From Bacteroidaceae bacterium (GTDB lineage: Bacteria > Bacteroidota > Bacteroidia > Bacteroidales > CHK158-818), in assembly GCA_017467745.1 (NCBI GenBank), contig JAFUKV010000061.1, positions 1 to 14,253 of the forward strand: 14,253 nucleotides of DNA, in the 5' to 3' direction. Shown here one piece after another: positions 7,073 through 13,670 of this stretch (positions within the stretch are counted from its first letter, which is position 1; each line of letters opens with the position of its first letter). A program made the translations under genes and the position numbers. The notes under the pieces are model-generated. The model worked only from the letters and a program-made list of their open reading frames with translations, was not told the DNA's origin and made no database searches.

Positions 7073-8503
7073 ATGAAAACACAAAACGCTACTTTTAAAT
7101 ATTTCTGTACGTATATTTTCTCTATCTATTTTTCTATTTCTTTCGTATACGGATATAAAGTAAGCGGACTTACTTGCGAATCTCTCAAAAATCCGTTAGG
7201 AATAGAAACGGAGAATCCTTTATTGGGTTGGATAATTGAATCGGACGATAAAAAAGACGCCCAATCGGCATTCCAAATTATTGTAAGCGACAATCCCGAA
7301 GAAATAAAAAAAGGTAATGGTAACATGTGGGATTCAGGAAAAATAAAATCGGGAAAAACAAACGGCATCGAATATCAAGGAAAACGGTTACAAGCCCAAA
7401 AACGCTATTTTTGGAGTGTACGATCGTACAACGAACAAGACATTGCTTCGGAATGGAGCGAACCCGCTTTTTTTGAAATGGGAATGATACACCCGTCTAA
7501 CTGGATGGCGCAATGGATTGGAGACGGTAAACGACTGCCGGACAATATTTTCGATTTTCAAAGAAACGACCCTACTCCGCTCTTACGAAAAGACTGGATC
7601 ATAAAAAAAGCGGTAGCTTCCGCCCGTCTCTATATAGCCGGAACAGGGTATTACGAAACATATCTAAACGGACAAAAAGCGGGGGAATATTTTCCAGATT
7701 CAGAATGCTTTTCACCCGAAACAATAACCTATAATACATTCGATGTAACCGACATGCTACAACAGGGTAAAAACACTTGGAGCGTTATATTAGGAAACAG
7801 AATTTACCCCTCATCTCCGATGAAACTTTTCAAGCTATCGAACGAATATAAGACAACTAATCGCCCTGCCATTCTCGGGCAACTGGAAATATTATACACC
7901 GATGGCCACAAAGAACGCATATTGACCGATTTGACATGGAAAACTATTCCAAGTCCGATAACACAACACGACACATATTCAGGAGAACATTACGATGCTC
8001 GAGCAGAAATATCGGGATGGAATCTGCCCGGCTCCGAAACTTTCGGTTGGAGAAATGTTGTTTTCGCAGATGTGCCCGCAAAAGTCTTAAAATCGCAGAT
8101 GTGCCCTACTGTAAAAAAATACCCTCTAAAACCTATAAAAATAACAAAACCTCTTCCCCAGACATGTATTTTCGATATGGGGCAGAATATCACAGGAGTA
8201 ATCCGTTTGAAAATTGAAGGAGAACGGGGAACAAAAATTTCCATCCGCTATGGTAACAAAATTCTCCCCGACGAACATGTAGATCCAATGATAATCATTA
8301 CTAAACCTGACACCAACCTGCTCACTAAACAAGGACAACAAATTATTCGGCAAGAAGACTCCTACATCTTAAAGGGACACAAAGCGGAAGAGATATGGCA
8401 ACCGAAATTTACTTTACATAAATTCAGATATGTAGAAATAACCGGATTCCCGAAAGATCTTTCATTAGAAAATATAGAAGGAATCTTATTCAACTTTAAT
8501 TAA
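7073..8503 (+). CDS. Exported GH78 alpha-L-rhamnosidase-like protein lacking the catalytic barrel
   Basis: This protein of 476 residues carries the N-terminal domains of a bacterial GH78 alpha-L-rhamnosidase. A hydrophobic N-terminus (about 9-26, ending FVYG) looks like a signal peptide. Residues about 28-137 form a fibronectin-like domain (VSGLTCESLKNPLGI, then PLLGW). Residues about 145-335 match the rhamnosidase N domain (ARLYIAGTGYYETYLNGQKAG at 184-204). Residues about 350-460 match the next beta-domain (FDMGQNITGVIRLKI at 367-381, then FRYVEITGFP). Complete GH78 enzymes continue into an (alpha/alpha)6 barrel with the catalytic glutamates, usually making 900 residues or more. Here the frame stops at the domain boundary and the 50 bp before the next gene contain no barrel remnant. 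Hydrolase activity is therefore not expected; a sugar-binding role or a decayed gene are both possible. The next gene follows 50 bp downstream, so they are probably one operon. Confidence 0.8.
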   Translation: MKTQNATFKYFCTYIFSIYFSISFVYGYKVSGLTCESLKNPLGIETENPLLGWIIESDDKKDAQSAFQIIVSDNPEEIKKGNGNMWDSGKIKSGKTNGIEYQGKRLQAQKRYFWSVRSYNEQDIASEWSEPAFFEMGMIHPSNWMAQWIGDGKRLPDNIFDFQRNDPTPLLRKDWIIKKAVASARLYIAGTGYYETYLNGQKAGEYFPDSECFSPETITYNTFDVTDMLQQGKNTWSVILGNRIYPSSPMKLFKLSNEYKTTNRPAILGQLEILYTDGHKERILTDLTWKTIPSPITQHDTYSGEHYDARAEISGWNLPGSETFGWRNVVFADVPAKVLKSQMCPTVKKYPLKPIKITKPLPQTCIFDMGQNITGVIRLKIEGERGTKISIRYGNKILPDEHVDPMIIITKPDTNLLTKQGQQIIRQEDSYILKGHKAEEIWQPKFTLHKFRYVEITGFPKDLSLENIEGILFNFN

Positions 8504-8553
8504 AACACAAGAAACGCAAAACTATATAAATACAACTTAACCAACTACACAAG

Positions 8554-9597
8554 ATGAAACACACGCAAAACCAACTACTGACGCTACTTGTCCTTACTTT
8601 TATAACAATTATTCCCACATACGGACAAACAGTTGCCGAATCTAAAAGAATCTGGGATAAAACTCCCCACTGCGCCTTTACCGATTTACTTTATTACAAA
8701 AACGCTTTTTATTGTTGTTTCAGAGAAGGGAACAGCCACGTACCGTACCGCTGGGCAGACGACGGAAAAATCCGCGTACTAAAATCAAAAGACGGAGAAG
8801 AGTGGCAATCGTTTGCCTTATTGGAACTACCGGGCATAGACCTGCGAGATCCTAAAATCAGTGTAACTCCTGACGGTAGACTAATGCTCACCATGGGCGG
8901 AAGCGTTTACATGATGGGAGAATTTAAAGGTTCGCGTACACATGTAGCGTTTTTCGATAAAAAAACCGGCTCTTTCTCCAAACCAATACCAATAGAACTA
9001 TCCGCCGAATTATATACCGGTATGGATTGGCTATGGAAAGTTACATGGCACAAAAAAAACGCTTATGGTTTGATATATCAAGTAGATAAAGAAACCGGAT
9101 CGAATATCCTTCTTTTAGTCTCATCGAAAGACGGAATACATTACCAGCTTGTTTCTCGTATTCCTATCTCTAAACACCTGCCAAACGAAGGAGCCATCCG
9201 GTTTGACAAAAACAATAATATGAAATTTATTGTCCGTTGTGAAGATGGTGAAGTAGGCGGATTTTACGGAGAAAGCGCATATCCATATACAGACTGGAAA
9301 GTATACGACGTAGGCAAACAATTAGGAGGCCCTGATATGATAACAGTGCCCGACGGAAAAACAATTGTCGCAACAAGAGCTTTCGGCGATAAAGGTCCTT
9401 ATACAGCCCTAATGGAACTCGGCAAGAATTATAAATTACAAGAAATCTGCCGATTTCCCAGCGGAGGAGATTGCAGCTATCCGGGTTTAGTATATAAAGA
9501 CGGTTATTTATACGTTTCTTACTATTCAGGACACAATAGAGGCCATGCTATCTATTTCTCTAAAATAGATTATTCTCAATTGTTTCCTAAACAATAA
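8554..9597 (+). CDS. Exported sialidase-like (BNR/Asp-box) beta-propeller protein, specificity unknown
   Basis: This 347-residue protein has a signal peptide at about 1-24 (hydrophobic core LLTLLVLTFITII, then TYG/Q), so it is periplasmic or exported. The mature part resembles proteins annotated exo-alpha-sialidase or BNR-repeat in Bacteroidetes and Planctomycetes. Visible signs are Asp-box motifs SKDGEEW at 78-84 and SKDGIHY at 191-197, the segment FREGNSHVP at 56-64, LRDPKISVTPDGRLMLTMGG at 97-116, and the late segment PSGGDCSYPGLVY at 302-314. These repeat at intervals expected of propeller blades. I do not see the classical GH33 arginine triad and FRIP motif laid out clearly, so sialidase activity should not be assumed; other glycoside hydrolases and lyases share this fold. 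It follows the GH78-like gene by 50 bp and ends just before two terminators. Confidence 0.75.
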   Translation: MKHTQNQLLTLLVLTFITIIPTYGQTVAESKRIWDKTPHCAFTDLLYYKNAFYCCFREGNSHVPYRWADDGKIRVLKSKDGEEWQSFALLELPGIDLRDPKISVTPDGRLMLTMGGSVYMMGEFKGSRTHVAFFDKKTGSFSKPIPIELSAELYTGMDWLWKVTWHKKNAYGLIYQVDKETGSNILLLVSSKDGIHYQLVSRIPISKHLPNEGAIRFDKNNNMKFIVRCEDGEVGGFYGESAYPYTDWKVYDVGKQLGGPDMITVPDGKTIVATRAFGDKGPYTALMELGKNYKLQEICRFPSGGDCSYPGLVYKDGYLYVSYYSGHNRGHAIYFSKIDYSQLFPKQ

Positions 9598-9599
9598 AC

Positions 9600-9635
9600 A
9601 AAGAAAGATATGGCAAAACCGTCATATCTTTCTTT
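9600..9635 (+). terminator. Intrinsic terminator of the carbohydrate module
   Basis: A 13-bp stem, arms 9600-9612 (AAAGAAAGATATG) and 9623-9635 (CATATCTTTCTTT), closes a 10-nt loop 3 bp after the propeller gene's stop codon. The right arm is itself T-rich and is followed by AT-rich sequence. The apparent upstream extension of the U32 frame begins inside this hairpin, which argues against that longer start. Confidence 0.7.
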
Positions 9636-9666
9636 AATATATTTCACTATTTATTCAATTTTTATA

Positions 9667-9699
9667 TTACCGATATCTCCGTTATCGGTAATCTTTTTT
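9667..9699 (+). terminator. Second, tandem terminator-like hairpin before the U32 gene
   Basis: A 9-bp stem, TTACCGATA (9667-9675) and TATCGGTAA (9683-9691), encloses a 7-nt loop and is followed by a run of six T at 9694-9699. It has all parts of a rho-independent terminator. It sits only 5 bp before the -7 box of the U32 gene, so it could alternatively be an operator. Confidence 0.6.
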
Positions 9700-9704
9700 A
9701 TTCG

Positions 9705-9712
9705 TATCTTTG
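9705..9712 (+). promoter_or_regulatory. Candidate -7 promoter box of the U32 gene
   Basis: TATCTTTG matches TAnnTTTG exactly. Transcription would begin near 9718, downstream of both terminator hairpins, which fits a fresh transcription unit for the U32 and SMP-30 genes. This placement leaves ATG 9724 or 9748 as the only reasonable starts. Confidence 0.55.
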
Positions 9713-9747
9713 TGGTCATTACTATGTTTAGGAAAAGATTATTAGAT

Positions 9748-11022
9748 ATGAACATTTCCGATTTTGAAATCATGGCTCCGGTCGGTTCGTACGACTCTTT
9801 GAGCGCAGCTATACAAGGTGGCGCCGATTCTGTTTATTTCGGCATAGAAGGGCTGAACATGCGTTCGCGTTCTTCAAATAACTTCTCTCTCGACGATTTA
9901 AGACAAATCGCCTCTATCTGCAAAGGACACGGCATAAAAAGTTACCTGACGGTAAATACCGTCATCTACGACAATGACCTGCCCTATATGCGTTCTATCA
10001 TAGACGCGGCGAAATCTGCGGGAATTTCTGCTATTATAGCCAGCGACATTGCCGCCATGACGTATGCCCGCAGCATCGGAGTAGAGGTACACCTTTCCAC
10101 TCAATTAAACATAACAAATATTGAATCGCTGCGCTTTTTCGCTCAATTTGCCGATGTCGTAGTATTAGCGCGCGAACTGAATCTCGACCAAGTCTCCGAG
10201 ATTTTCAGAACCATAAAACAAGAAAACATAACAGGGCCTTCGGGCAAACATATCCGTATAGAAATGTTTTGTCACGGCGCGCTCTGTATGGCGGTATCGG
10301 GCAAGTGCTATCTAAGTCTGCACGAGATGAACAGTTCCGCAAACAGAGGAGCGTGTATGCAAGTATGCCGGCGAGGATATATTGTAAAAGATAAAGAAAG
10401 CGACATTGAAATGGAAATAGATAACCAATACATCATGTCGCCAAAAGACCTGAAAACAATCCATTTTATCAATAAAATGATAGACTCCGGCGTACGGGTA
10501 TTCAAAATCGAAGGCCGGGCGCGAGGTCCCGAATATGTACGTACCGTGACGGAATGTTACAAACAAGCATTGCACGCTTATCTTGACAACAATTTTTCGG
10601 AAGAAAAAATAGCGGAATGGGATACCCGTCTACGCTCGGTATTCAACAGAGGATTCTGGAACGGCTACTATCTGGGACAACGTTTAGGAGAATGGAGCCA
10701 CAAATACGGATCGGAAGCTACGGAGAAGAAAATTTATATCGGAAAAGGTATCAAATATTTTTCAAATATCGGCGTAGCCGAGTTTTTAATGGAGACCCAA
10801 ACCCTACGTGTCGGGGATAAGATTCTGATAACCGGACCTACTACCGGAGCTGTTTCTATGGTTGTAGATGAAATACGGGTAGACCTTAAACCGGTACAAG
10901 AAACAGTTAAAGGAGAACGCTTCTCTATCCGTGTACCCGAAAAGATTCGCCCATCGGATAAACTTTTCAAATTAGTCGACTCCGAAATTTTACGCCAACA
11001 AAGACTTCAAGAGCATAAATAG
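9748..11022 (+). CDS. U32-family protein, TrhP-like (tRNA uridine hydroxylation)
   Basis: This protein (424 residues from ATG 9748) belongs to the peptidase U32 family. Despite the family name, the close E. coli relative TrhP (YegQ) makes 5-hydroxyuridine at tRNA position 34 using prephenate and an iron-sulfur cluster. Marks are the N-terminal PVGSYDSLSAAIQGGADSVYFG at about 11-32 (a 22-residue stretch, key Gly and Asp-Ser-Val-Tyr), HLSTQLN at 115-121, and CHGALCMAVSGKC at 175-187. Cys180, Cys187, Cys203 and Cys207 match the four-cysteine cluster pattern. KIEGRARGPEYV at 253-264 is the U32 signature. The start at 9748 has AGGAAAAG about 10 nt upstream and gives the family-typical N-terminus; ATG 9724 in the same frame is possible. 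The frame extends to 9610 but that runs through terminators and the promoter. The SMP-30 gene follows 58 bp downstream. A sister U32 function such as RlhA (23S rRNA) cannot be fully excluded. Confidence 0.82.
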   Translation: MNISDFEIMAPVGSYDSLSAAIQGGADSVYFGIEGLNMRSRSSNNFSLDDLRQIASICKGHGIKSYLTVNTVIYDNDLPYMRSIIDAAKSAGISAIIASDIAAMTYARSIGVEVHLSTQLNITNIESLRFFAQFADVVVLARELNLDQVSEIFRTIKQENITGPSGKHIRIEMFCHGALCMAVSGKCYLSLHEMNSSANRGACMQVCRRGYIVKDKESDIEMEIDNQYIMSPKDLKTIHFINKMIDSGVRVFKIEGRARGPEYVRTVTECYKQALHAYLDNNFSEEKIAEWDTRLRSVFNRGFWNGYYLGQRLGEWSHKYGSEATEKKIYIGKGIKYFSNIGVAEFLMETQTLRVGDKILITGPTTGAVSMVVDEIRVDLKPVQETVKGERFSIRVPEKIRPSDKLFKLVDSEILRQQRLQEHK

Positions 11023-11080
11023 GGTTTCCTGAAACAAGTAAAACATTTCATATAATCGCTGTTATCCATTCTTATATATC

Positions 11081-12052
11081 ATGAAACGAAAAAAGAACGC
11101 TTTTTATTCTAAACTTATAACCGGTATGTGCATGTTATCGGCCATTTATTTAGTTGCTTGTTCAAATGAGAAAAAAGAGCTGCAAATAGCTTACCAAGCC
11201 CAAGCCTCTACCGGCGAAGGGGCTATCTGGCATCCCGAACGCCACTCTCTTTTCTGGGTAGATATAGAAGGGAAACGATTGTACGAATTTTTACCCAATG
11301 AAAAACGTTGTAACACTTGGGATTTCGGCAGTATGATTTCGACTGTGGTTCCCGAATCGGAAACTTCGGTTATTGTGGCTCTTCAAAACGAAATAGTACG
11401 GCTAAATATTGAAAACGGCGTGCGAAAAACCATCGCGACCATAGATAACCGACACGGTAAAAACAGATGCAATGACGGCAAATGCGACCCCTCAGGGCGG
11501 TTATGGGTCGGAACTATGGGATTCGACGCACCCTATGGAGCAGCATCGCTTTTTCGTGTAACCGCTGATGGAAATGTAACCAAAATGATAGACAGCGTTA
11601 CCATCTCAAACGGTTTAGCATGGACAGCAGATAAACAATATATGTATTATATAGATACACCTACTCGCCAAATAGCCCGTTACCAGTACAATGACGATAC
11701 CGGCGAAATTATTTTTGACGGAATTGCGGTAGAAATTCCCGATGGGTGCGGTTCTCCCGACGGTATGACAATAGATAATAACGGTAACCTATGGGTAGCG
11801 CACTGGGGTGGATACGGCGTATTTTGCTGGAATCCGCATACAGGAGAATTACTTCAAAAAATAGATGTTCCTGCACCTCATGTCGCCTCATGCGCTTTCG
11901 GAGGAAAAAATCTGGACATCCTTTATATCACCACCGCTCGTGCCGGATTATCACAAGACATGTTAGACAAATACCCTTTAAGCGGAAGCCTATTTGTTTG
12001 TAAACCGGGCGCAAAAGGCGTTAAAACAAATCTCTTCGGCAAAAAGAACTAA
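11081..12052 (+). CDS. SMP-30/gluconolactonase/LRE-family lipoprotein
   Basis: This 323-residue six-bladed propeller belongs to the SMP-30 family, metal-dependent lactonases that open sugar lactones such as gluconolactone. The N-terminus has a basic start, a hydrophobic stretch and a lipobox ending LVAC at Cys27, so the protein should be lipid-anchored outside the cytoplasm. Metal ligands of the family are present: Glu46 (STGEGAIW), Asn177 (ISNGLAW) and Asp227 (GSPDGMTID). The substrate-side pair Arg129 and Asn131 (NRCNDGKCDPSGRLWVGTM) is also kept, so an active enzyme is likely. Substrate is unknown; aldonolactones and uronolactones are the candidates. It lies 58 bp after the U32 gene with no terminator or clear promoter between, and ends at a strong terminator. 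Pairing with U32 looks positional, not functional. Confidence 0.87.
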   Translation: MKRKKNAFYSKLITGMCMLSAIYLVACSNEKKELQIAYQAQASTGEGAIWHPERHSLFWVDIEGKRLYEFLPNEKRCNTWDFGSMISTVVPESETSVIVALQNEIVRLNIENGVRKTIATIDNRHGKNRCNDGKCDPSGRLWVGTMGFDAPYGAASLFRVTADGNVTKMIDSVTISNGLAWTADKQYMYYIDTPTRQIARYQYNDDTGEIIFDGIAVEIPDGCGSPDGMTIDNNGNLWVAHWGGYGVFCWNPHTGELLQKIDVPAPHVASCAFGGKNLDILYITTARAGLSQDMLDKYPLSGSLFVCKPGAKGVKTNLFGKKN

Positions 12053-12079
12053 AAACATTTTCGTAATTCCGGAATACTT

Positions 12080-12110
12080 TTCTTAGTGCCTAATACTAAG
12101 AACTTTTTTT
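12080..12110 (+). terminator. Intrinsic terminator after the SMP-30 lipoprotein gene
   Basis: Arms TTCTTAGT (12080-12087) and ACTAAGAA (12095-12102) form an 8-bp stem with a 7-nt loop. A single C and then seven T (12104-12110) follow. It lies 27 bp beyond the stop codon and ends the plus-strand transcript. Confidence 0.85.
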
Positions 12111-12267
12111 GGGAGGGACAATTATTACCCATTTTGAGGTAATGACTTGGCAACTACTTGTCCTAATTGCTGTGTCTTGCTTTGATTTGATTTGCGCCTA
12201 AGAAACTCATTTCTTTTACAATAGAAAATCCGATACACCCAAAGTATATCAAAGAAAAAGTTAATAG

Positions 12268-12384
12268 CTATTGGTTAAGTTTACTCAATCGCATAACAAT
12301 TGATGTTTGGCTTCTACCCATTTTGGCTGCAATATACTTCACACTTCTACCCTCACTATGCAACTTTAATAAAAATTGGGATGC
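12268..12384 (-). pseudogene. Orphan helix-turn-helix fragment (C-terminal end of a DNA-binding protein)
   Basis: The minus-strand frame between stops at 12385 and 12268 encodes 38 residues ending in a natural stop. The stretch EGRSVKYIAAKMGRSQTSIV followed by MRLSKL has the spacing and residues of a helix-turn-helix: an Ala-Ala at the first helix, Gly in the turn, and Ser-Gln-Thr-Ser-Ile-Val in the recognition helix. It has no start codon and is preceded immediately by an in-frame stop, so it is a remnant. It overlaps the relaxase remnant by 19 bp in another frame. The parent family is not identified; transposase, Xre-like or Myb-like helix-turn-helix proteins end in similar segments. Confidence 0.4.
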
Positions 12385-12569
12385 TTACGGTATCGATCGG
12401 TTTCTTGCGATAGCATTTTTCGCCTGTTCTCCCTTCTTTCTGCGCTTGCGCTCTTGACAATAGGAACAAACGTTATGTGTATGTGAGCGGTTGTTTCCTC
12501 ATCTCAATACAAATATGCTGCCATGATATTTTTCTTGCCAAGCAGGTCTGTAAAATTTTCCAGTAAGTT
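12366..12569 (-). pseudogene. Decayed MobV-type relaxase (plasmid mobilization protein) fragment
   Basis: Reading the minus strand from 12569 gives 21 residues ending GKKNIMAAYLY, one in-frame TGA at 12504-12506, then 45 residues starting DEETTAHIHITFVPIVK and a stop at 12366-12368. This resembles the core of Bacteroides MobV/NBU-type relaxases, where a GK-N-[IL]-[VM]-A segment is followed by DE-T-PHIHATVVPIV and then an Arg/Lys-rich run and YRK. The His-x-His metal motif (HIH) is kept. The N-terminus, the tyrosine/histidine context further upstream and the C-terminal two thirds are missing, and stops interrupt the frame on both sides, so it is a pseudogene. It indicates past insertion of a mobilizable element. 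Recognition is by motif memory only. Confidence 0.55.
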
Positions 12570-12787
12570 TTATGTAAGAATTTTATTCTGAACTCAATGA
12601 TTATAGAAATATTGGTGTCGTTAAAATTGTTCTTCTGAGTGGTACTTGTTAGTCTGAAATGCCTTCTTTGCCCATTTTCAGCTTTTTATATGGAGTTTTA
12701 CGCCAAAACATATATCAGCCTGTCGGAGAAAAGAGTATGCTTAAACAGGGCATTTGAATTTTAGCGGGCATCAATAATGAAAAACAA

Positions 12788-12816
12788 GACGCCCTGTCCA
12801 AAATGGACAGGGCGTC
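12788..12816 (-). terminator. Strong intrinsic terminator of the sdh/frd operon
   Basis: A perfect 13-bp GC-rich stem, arms 12788-12800 and 12804-12816 (GACGCCCTGTCCA and its complement), closes a 3-nt loop. On the minus strand TTGTTTTT follows. It is 20 bp beyond the sdhB stop codon. Confidence 0.9.
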
Positions 12817-12836
12817 TCCAATAATAGCCCTTTATA

Positions 12837-13592
12837 TTAATCTTTCAGTTTAGCACTGATAAATTCACGATTCAAACGAGCGATATTGGTAATAGAAACA
12901 CTTTTGGGGCACTCAGCCTCGCAAGCACCTGTATTAGTACAGTTACCAAAACCAAGCTCATCCATTTTGGCAACCATCGCTTTGGCACGGCGAGCCGCTT
13001 CAACGCGACCTTGCGGCAATAACGCCAATTGGCTTACCTTTGCCGATACAAAAAGCATGGCCGAACCATTCTTACATGCTGCTACACATGCTCCGCAACC
13101 GATGCAAGAAGCCGAATCCATCGCTTCGTCCGCATCCTTTTTAGGAATAGGAATTGTATTTGCATCGGGAACACCACCAGTGTTAATAGATATATATCCT
13201 CCTGCCTGCATAATTTTATCGAAAGCCGAACGATCTACCATCAAGTCGCGGATTACCGGGAAACCGGCTGAACGCCACGGTTCGATAGTAATAGTTTCGC
13301 CATCTTTAAATTTACGCATATGCAATTGACAAGTAGTAACGTCTTCGTCTGGTCCATGAGGATGTCCGTTCACATAAAGCGAACACATACCGCAAATACC
13401 TTCACGGCAATCATGGTCGAAAACTACCGGTTCTTTTCCTTCGTTAATAAGTTTTTCGTTGAGAATATCGAGCATTTCAAGGAATGAACTGTCTACCGAT
13501 ATGTTTTCCAACGAATAAGTTTCAAAAGCACCCTTTTCTTTCGGGCCTCTTTGACGCCATACTTTCAGCGTTATATTGATTGTTTTGTCCAT
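12837..13592 (-). CDS. sdhB: Succinate dehydrogenase/fumarate reductase iron-sulfur subunit
   Basis: This 251-residue iron-sulfur subunit passes electrons between the membrane quinone site and the FAD of the flavoprotein in complex II; in anaerobic Bacteroidales it works mainly as fumarate reductase. The [2Fe-2S] ligands are Cys62, Cys67, Cys70 and Cys88 (CREGICGMC, then C). The second domain holds Cys163, Cys166, Cys169 and Cys173 (CIGCGACVAAC), plus Cys218, Cys224 and Cys228, which supply the [4Fe-4S] and [3Fe-4S] clusters. The start at 13592 (MDKTINITLKVW) is preferred over an 11-codon longer frame because it matches the Bacteroides protein start. It follows the flavoprotein gene by 78 bp and ends the operon. 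The gene is also named frdB. Confidence 0.95.
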   Translation of the reverse strand: MDKTINITLKVWRQRGPKEKGAFETYSLENISVDSSFLEMLDILNEKLINEGKEPVVFDHDCREGICGMCSLYVNGHPHGPDEDVTTCQLHMRKFKDGETITIEPWRSAGFPVIRDLMVDRSAFDKIMQAGGYISINTGGVPDANTIPIPKKDADEAMDSASCIGCGACVAACKNGSAMLFVSAKVSQLALLPQGRVEAARRAKAMVAKMDELGFGNCTNTGACEAECPKSVSITNIARLNREFISAKLKD

Positions 13593-13670
13593 AACATTTA
13601 GTGTATTTGCCGCACCGCCTATCAAAAAAACATTGTTTCTTTTTAAGACGACACGAGGCTCGGTTAAGAA

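Larger units (their letters stand above)
12111..12787. other. Gene-poor region holding mobile-element debris
   Basis: About 680 bp lie between two terminators with no intact gene. The middle (12268-12569) carries a relaxase fragment and an HTH fragment on the minus strand, listed separately. The flanks 12111-12267 and 12570-12787 show only short frames interrupted by stops and no recognisable product. No direct repeats, terminal inverted repeats or tRNA that would mark element ends were seen by eye. Confidence 0.6.

Noticed and set aside
8554..9597. Calling the propeller protein a genuine GH33 sialidase
   Set aside because: Asp-boxes occur in many propellers and the GH33 catalytic residue layout could not be confirmed by eye.
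9610..9747. N-terminal extension of the U32 frame by 46 codons
   Set aside because: It starts inside a terminator hairpin and runs through a second hairpin and the promoter box.
12133..12192. Short plus-strand frame encoding a 19-residue hydrophobic peptide (starts MTWQLLVLIAV), resembling a small toxin
   Set aside because: It is very short, GAGGTA is too close to the ATG for a normal ribosome site, no antitoxin RNA or promoter is evident, and it lies downstream of a terminator in debris-rich DNA; most likely chance.
12400..12478. Minus-strand CxxC frame (CSYCQERKRRKK) suggesting a zinc-ribbon protein
   Set aside because: It is an alternative frame of the relaxase remnant region, is bounded by stops on both sides, and the relaxase reading gives a longer recognisable match.
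12788..12816. Perfect 13-bp dyad considered as an insertion-element end or protein-binding site
   Set aside because: Its position 20 bp past sdhB and the following T-rich run explain it fully as a terminator.
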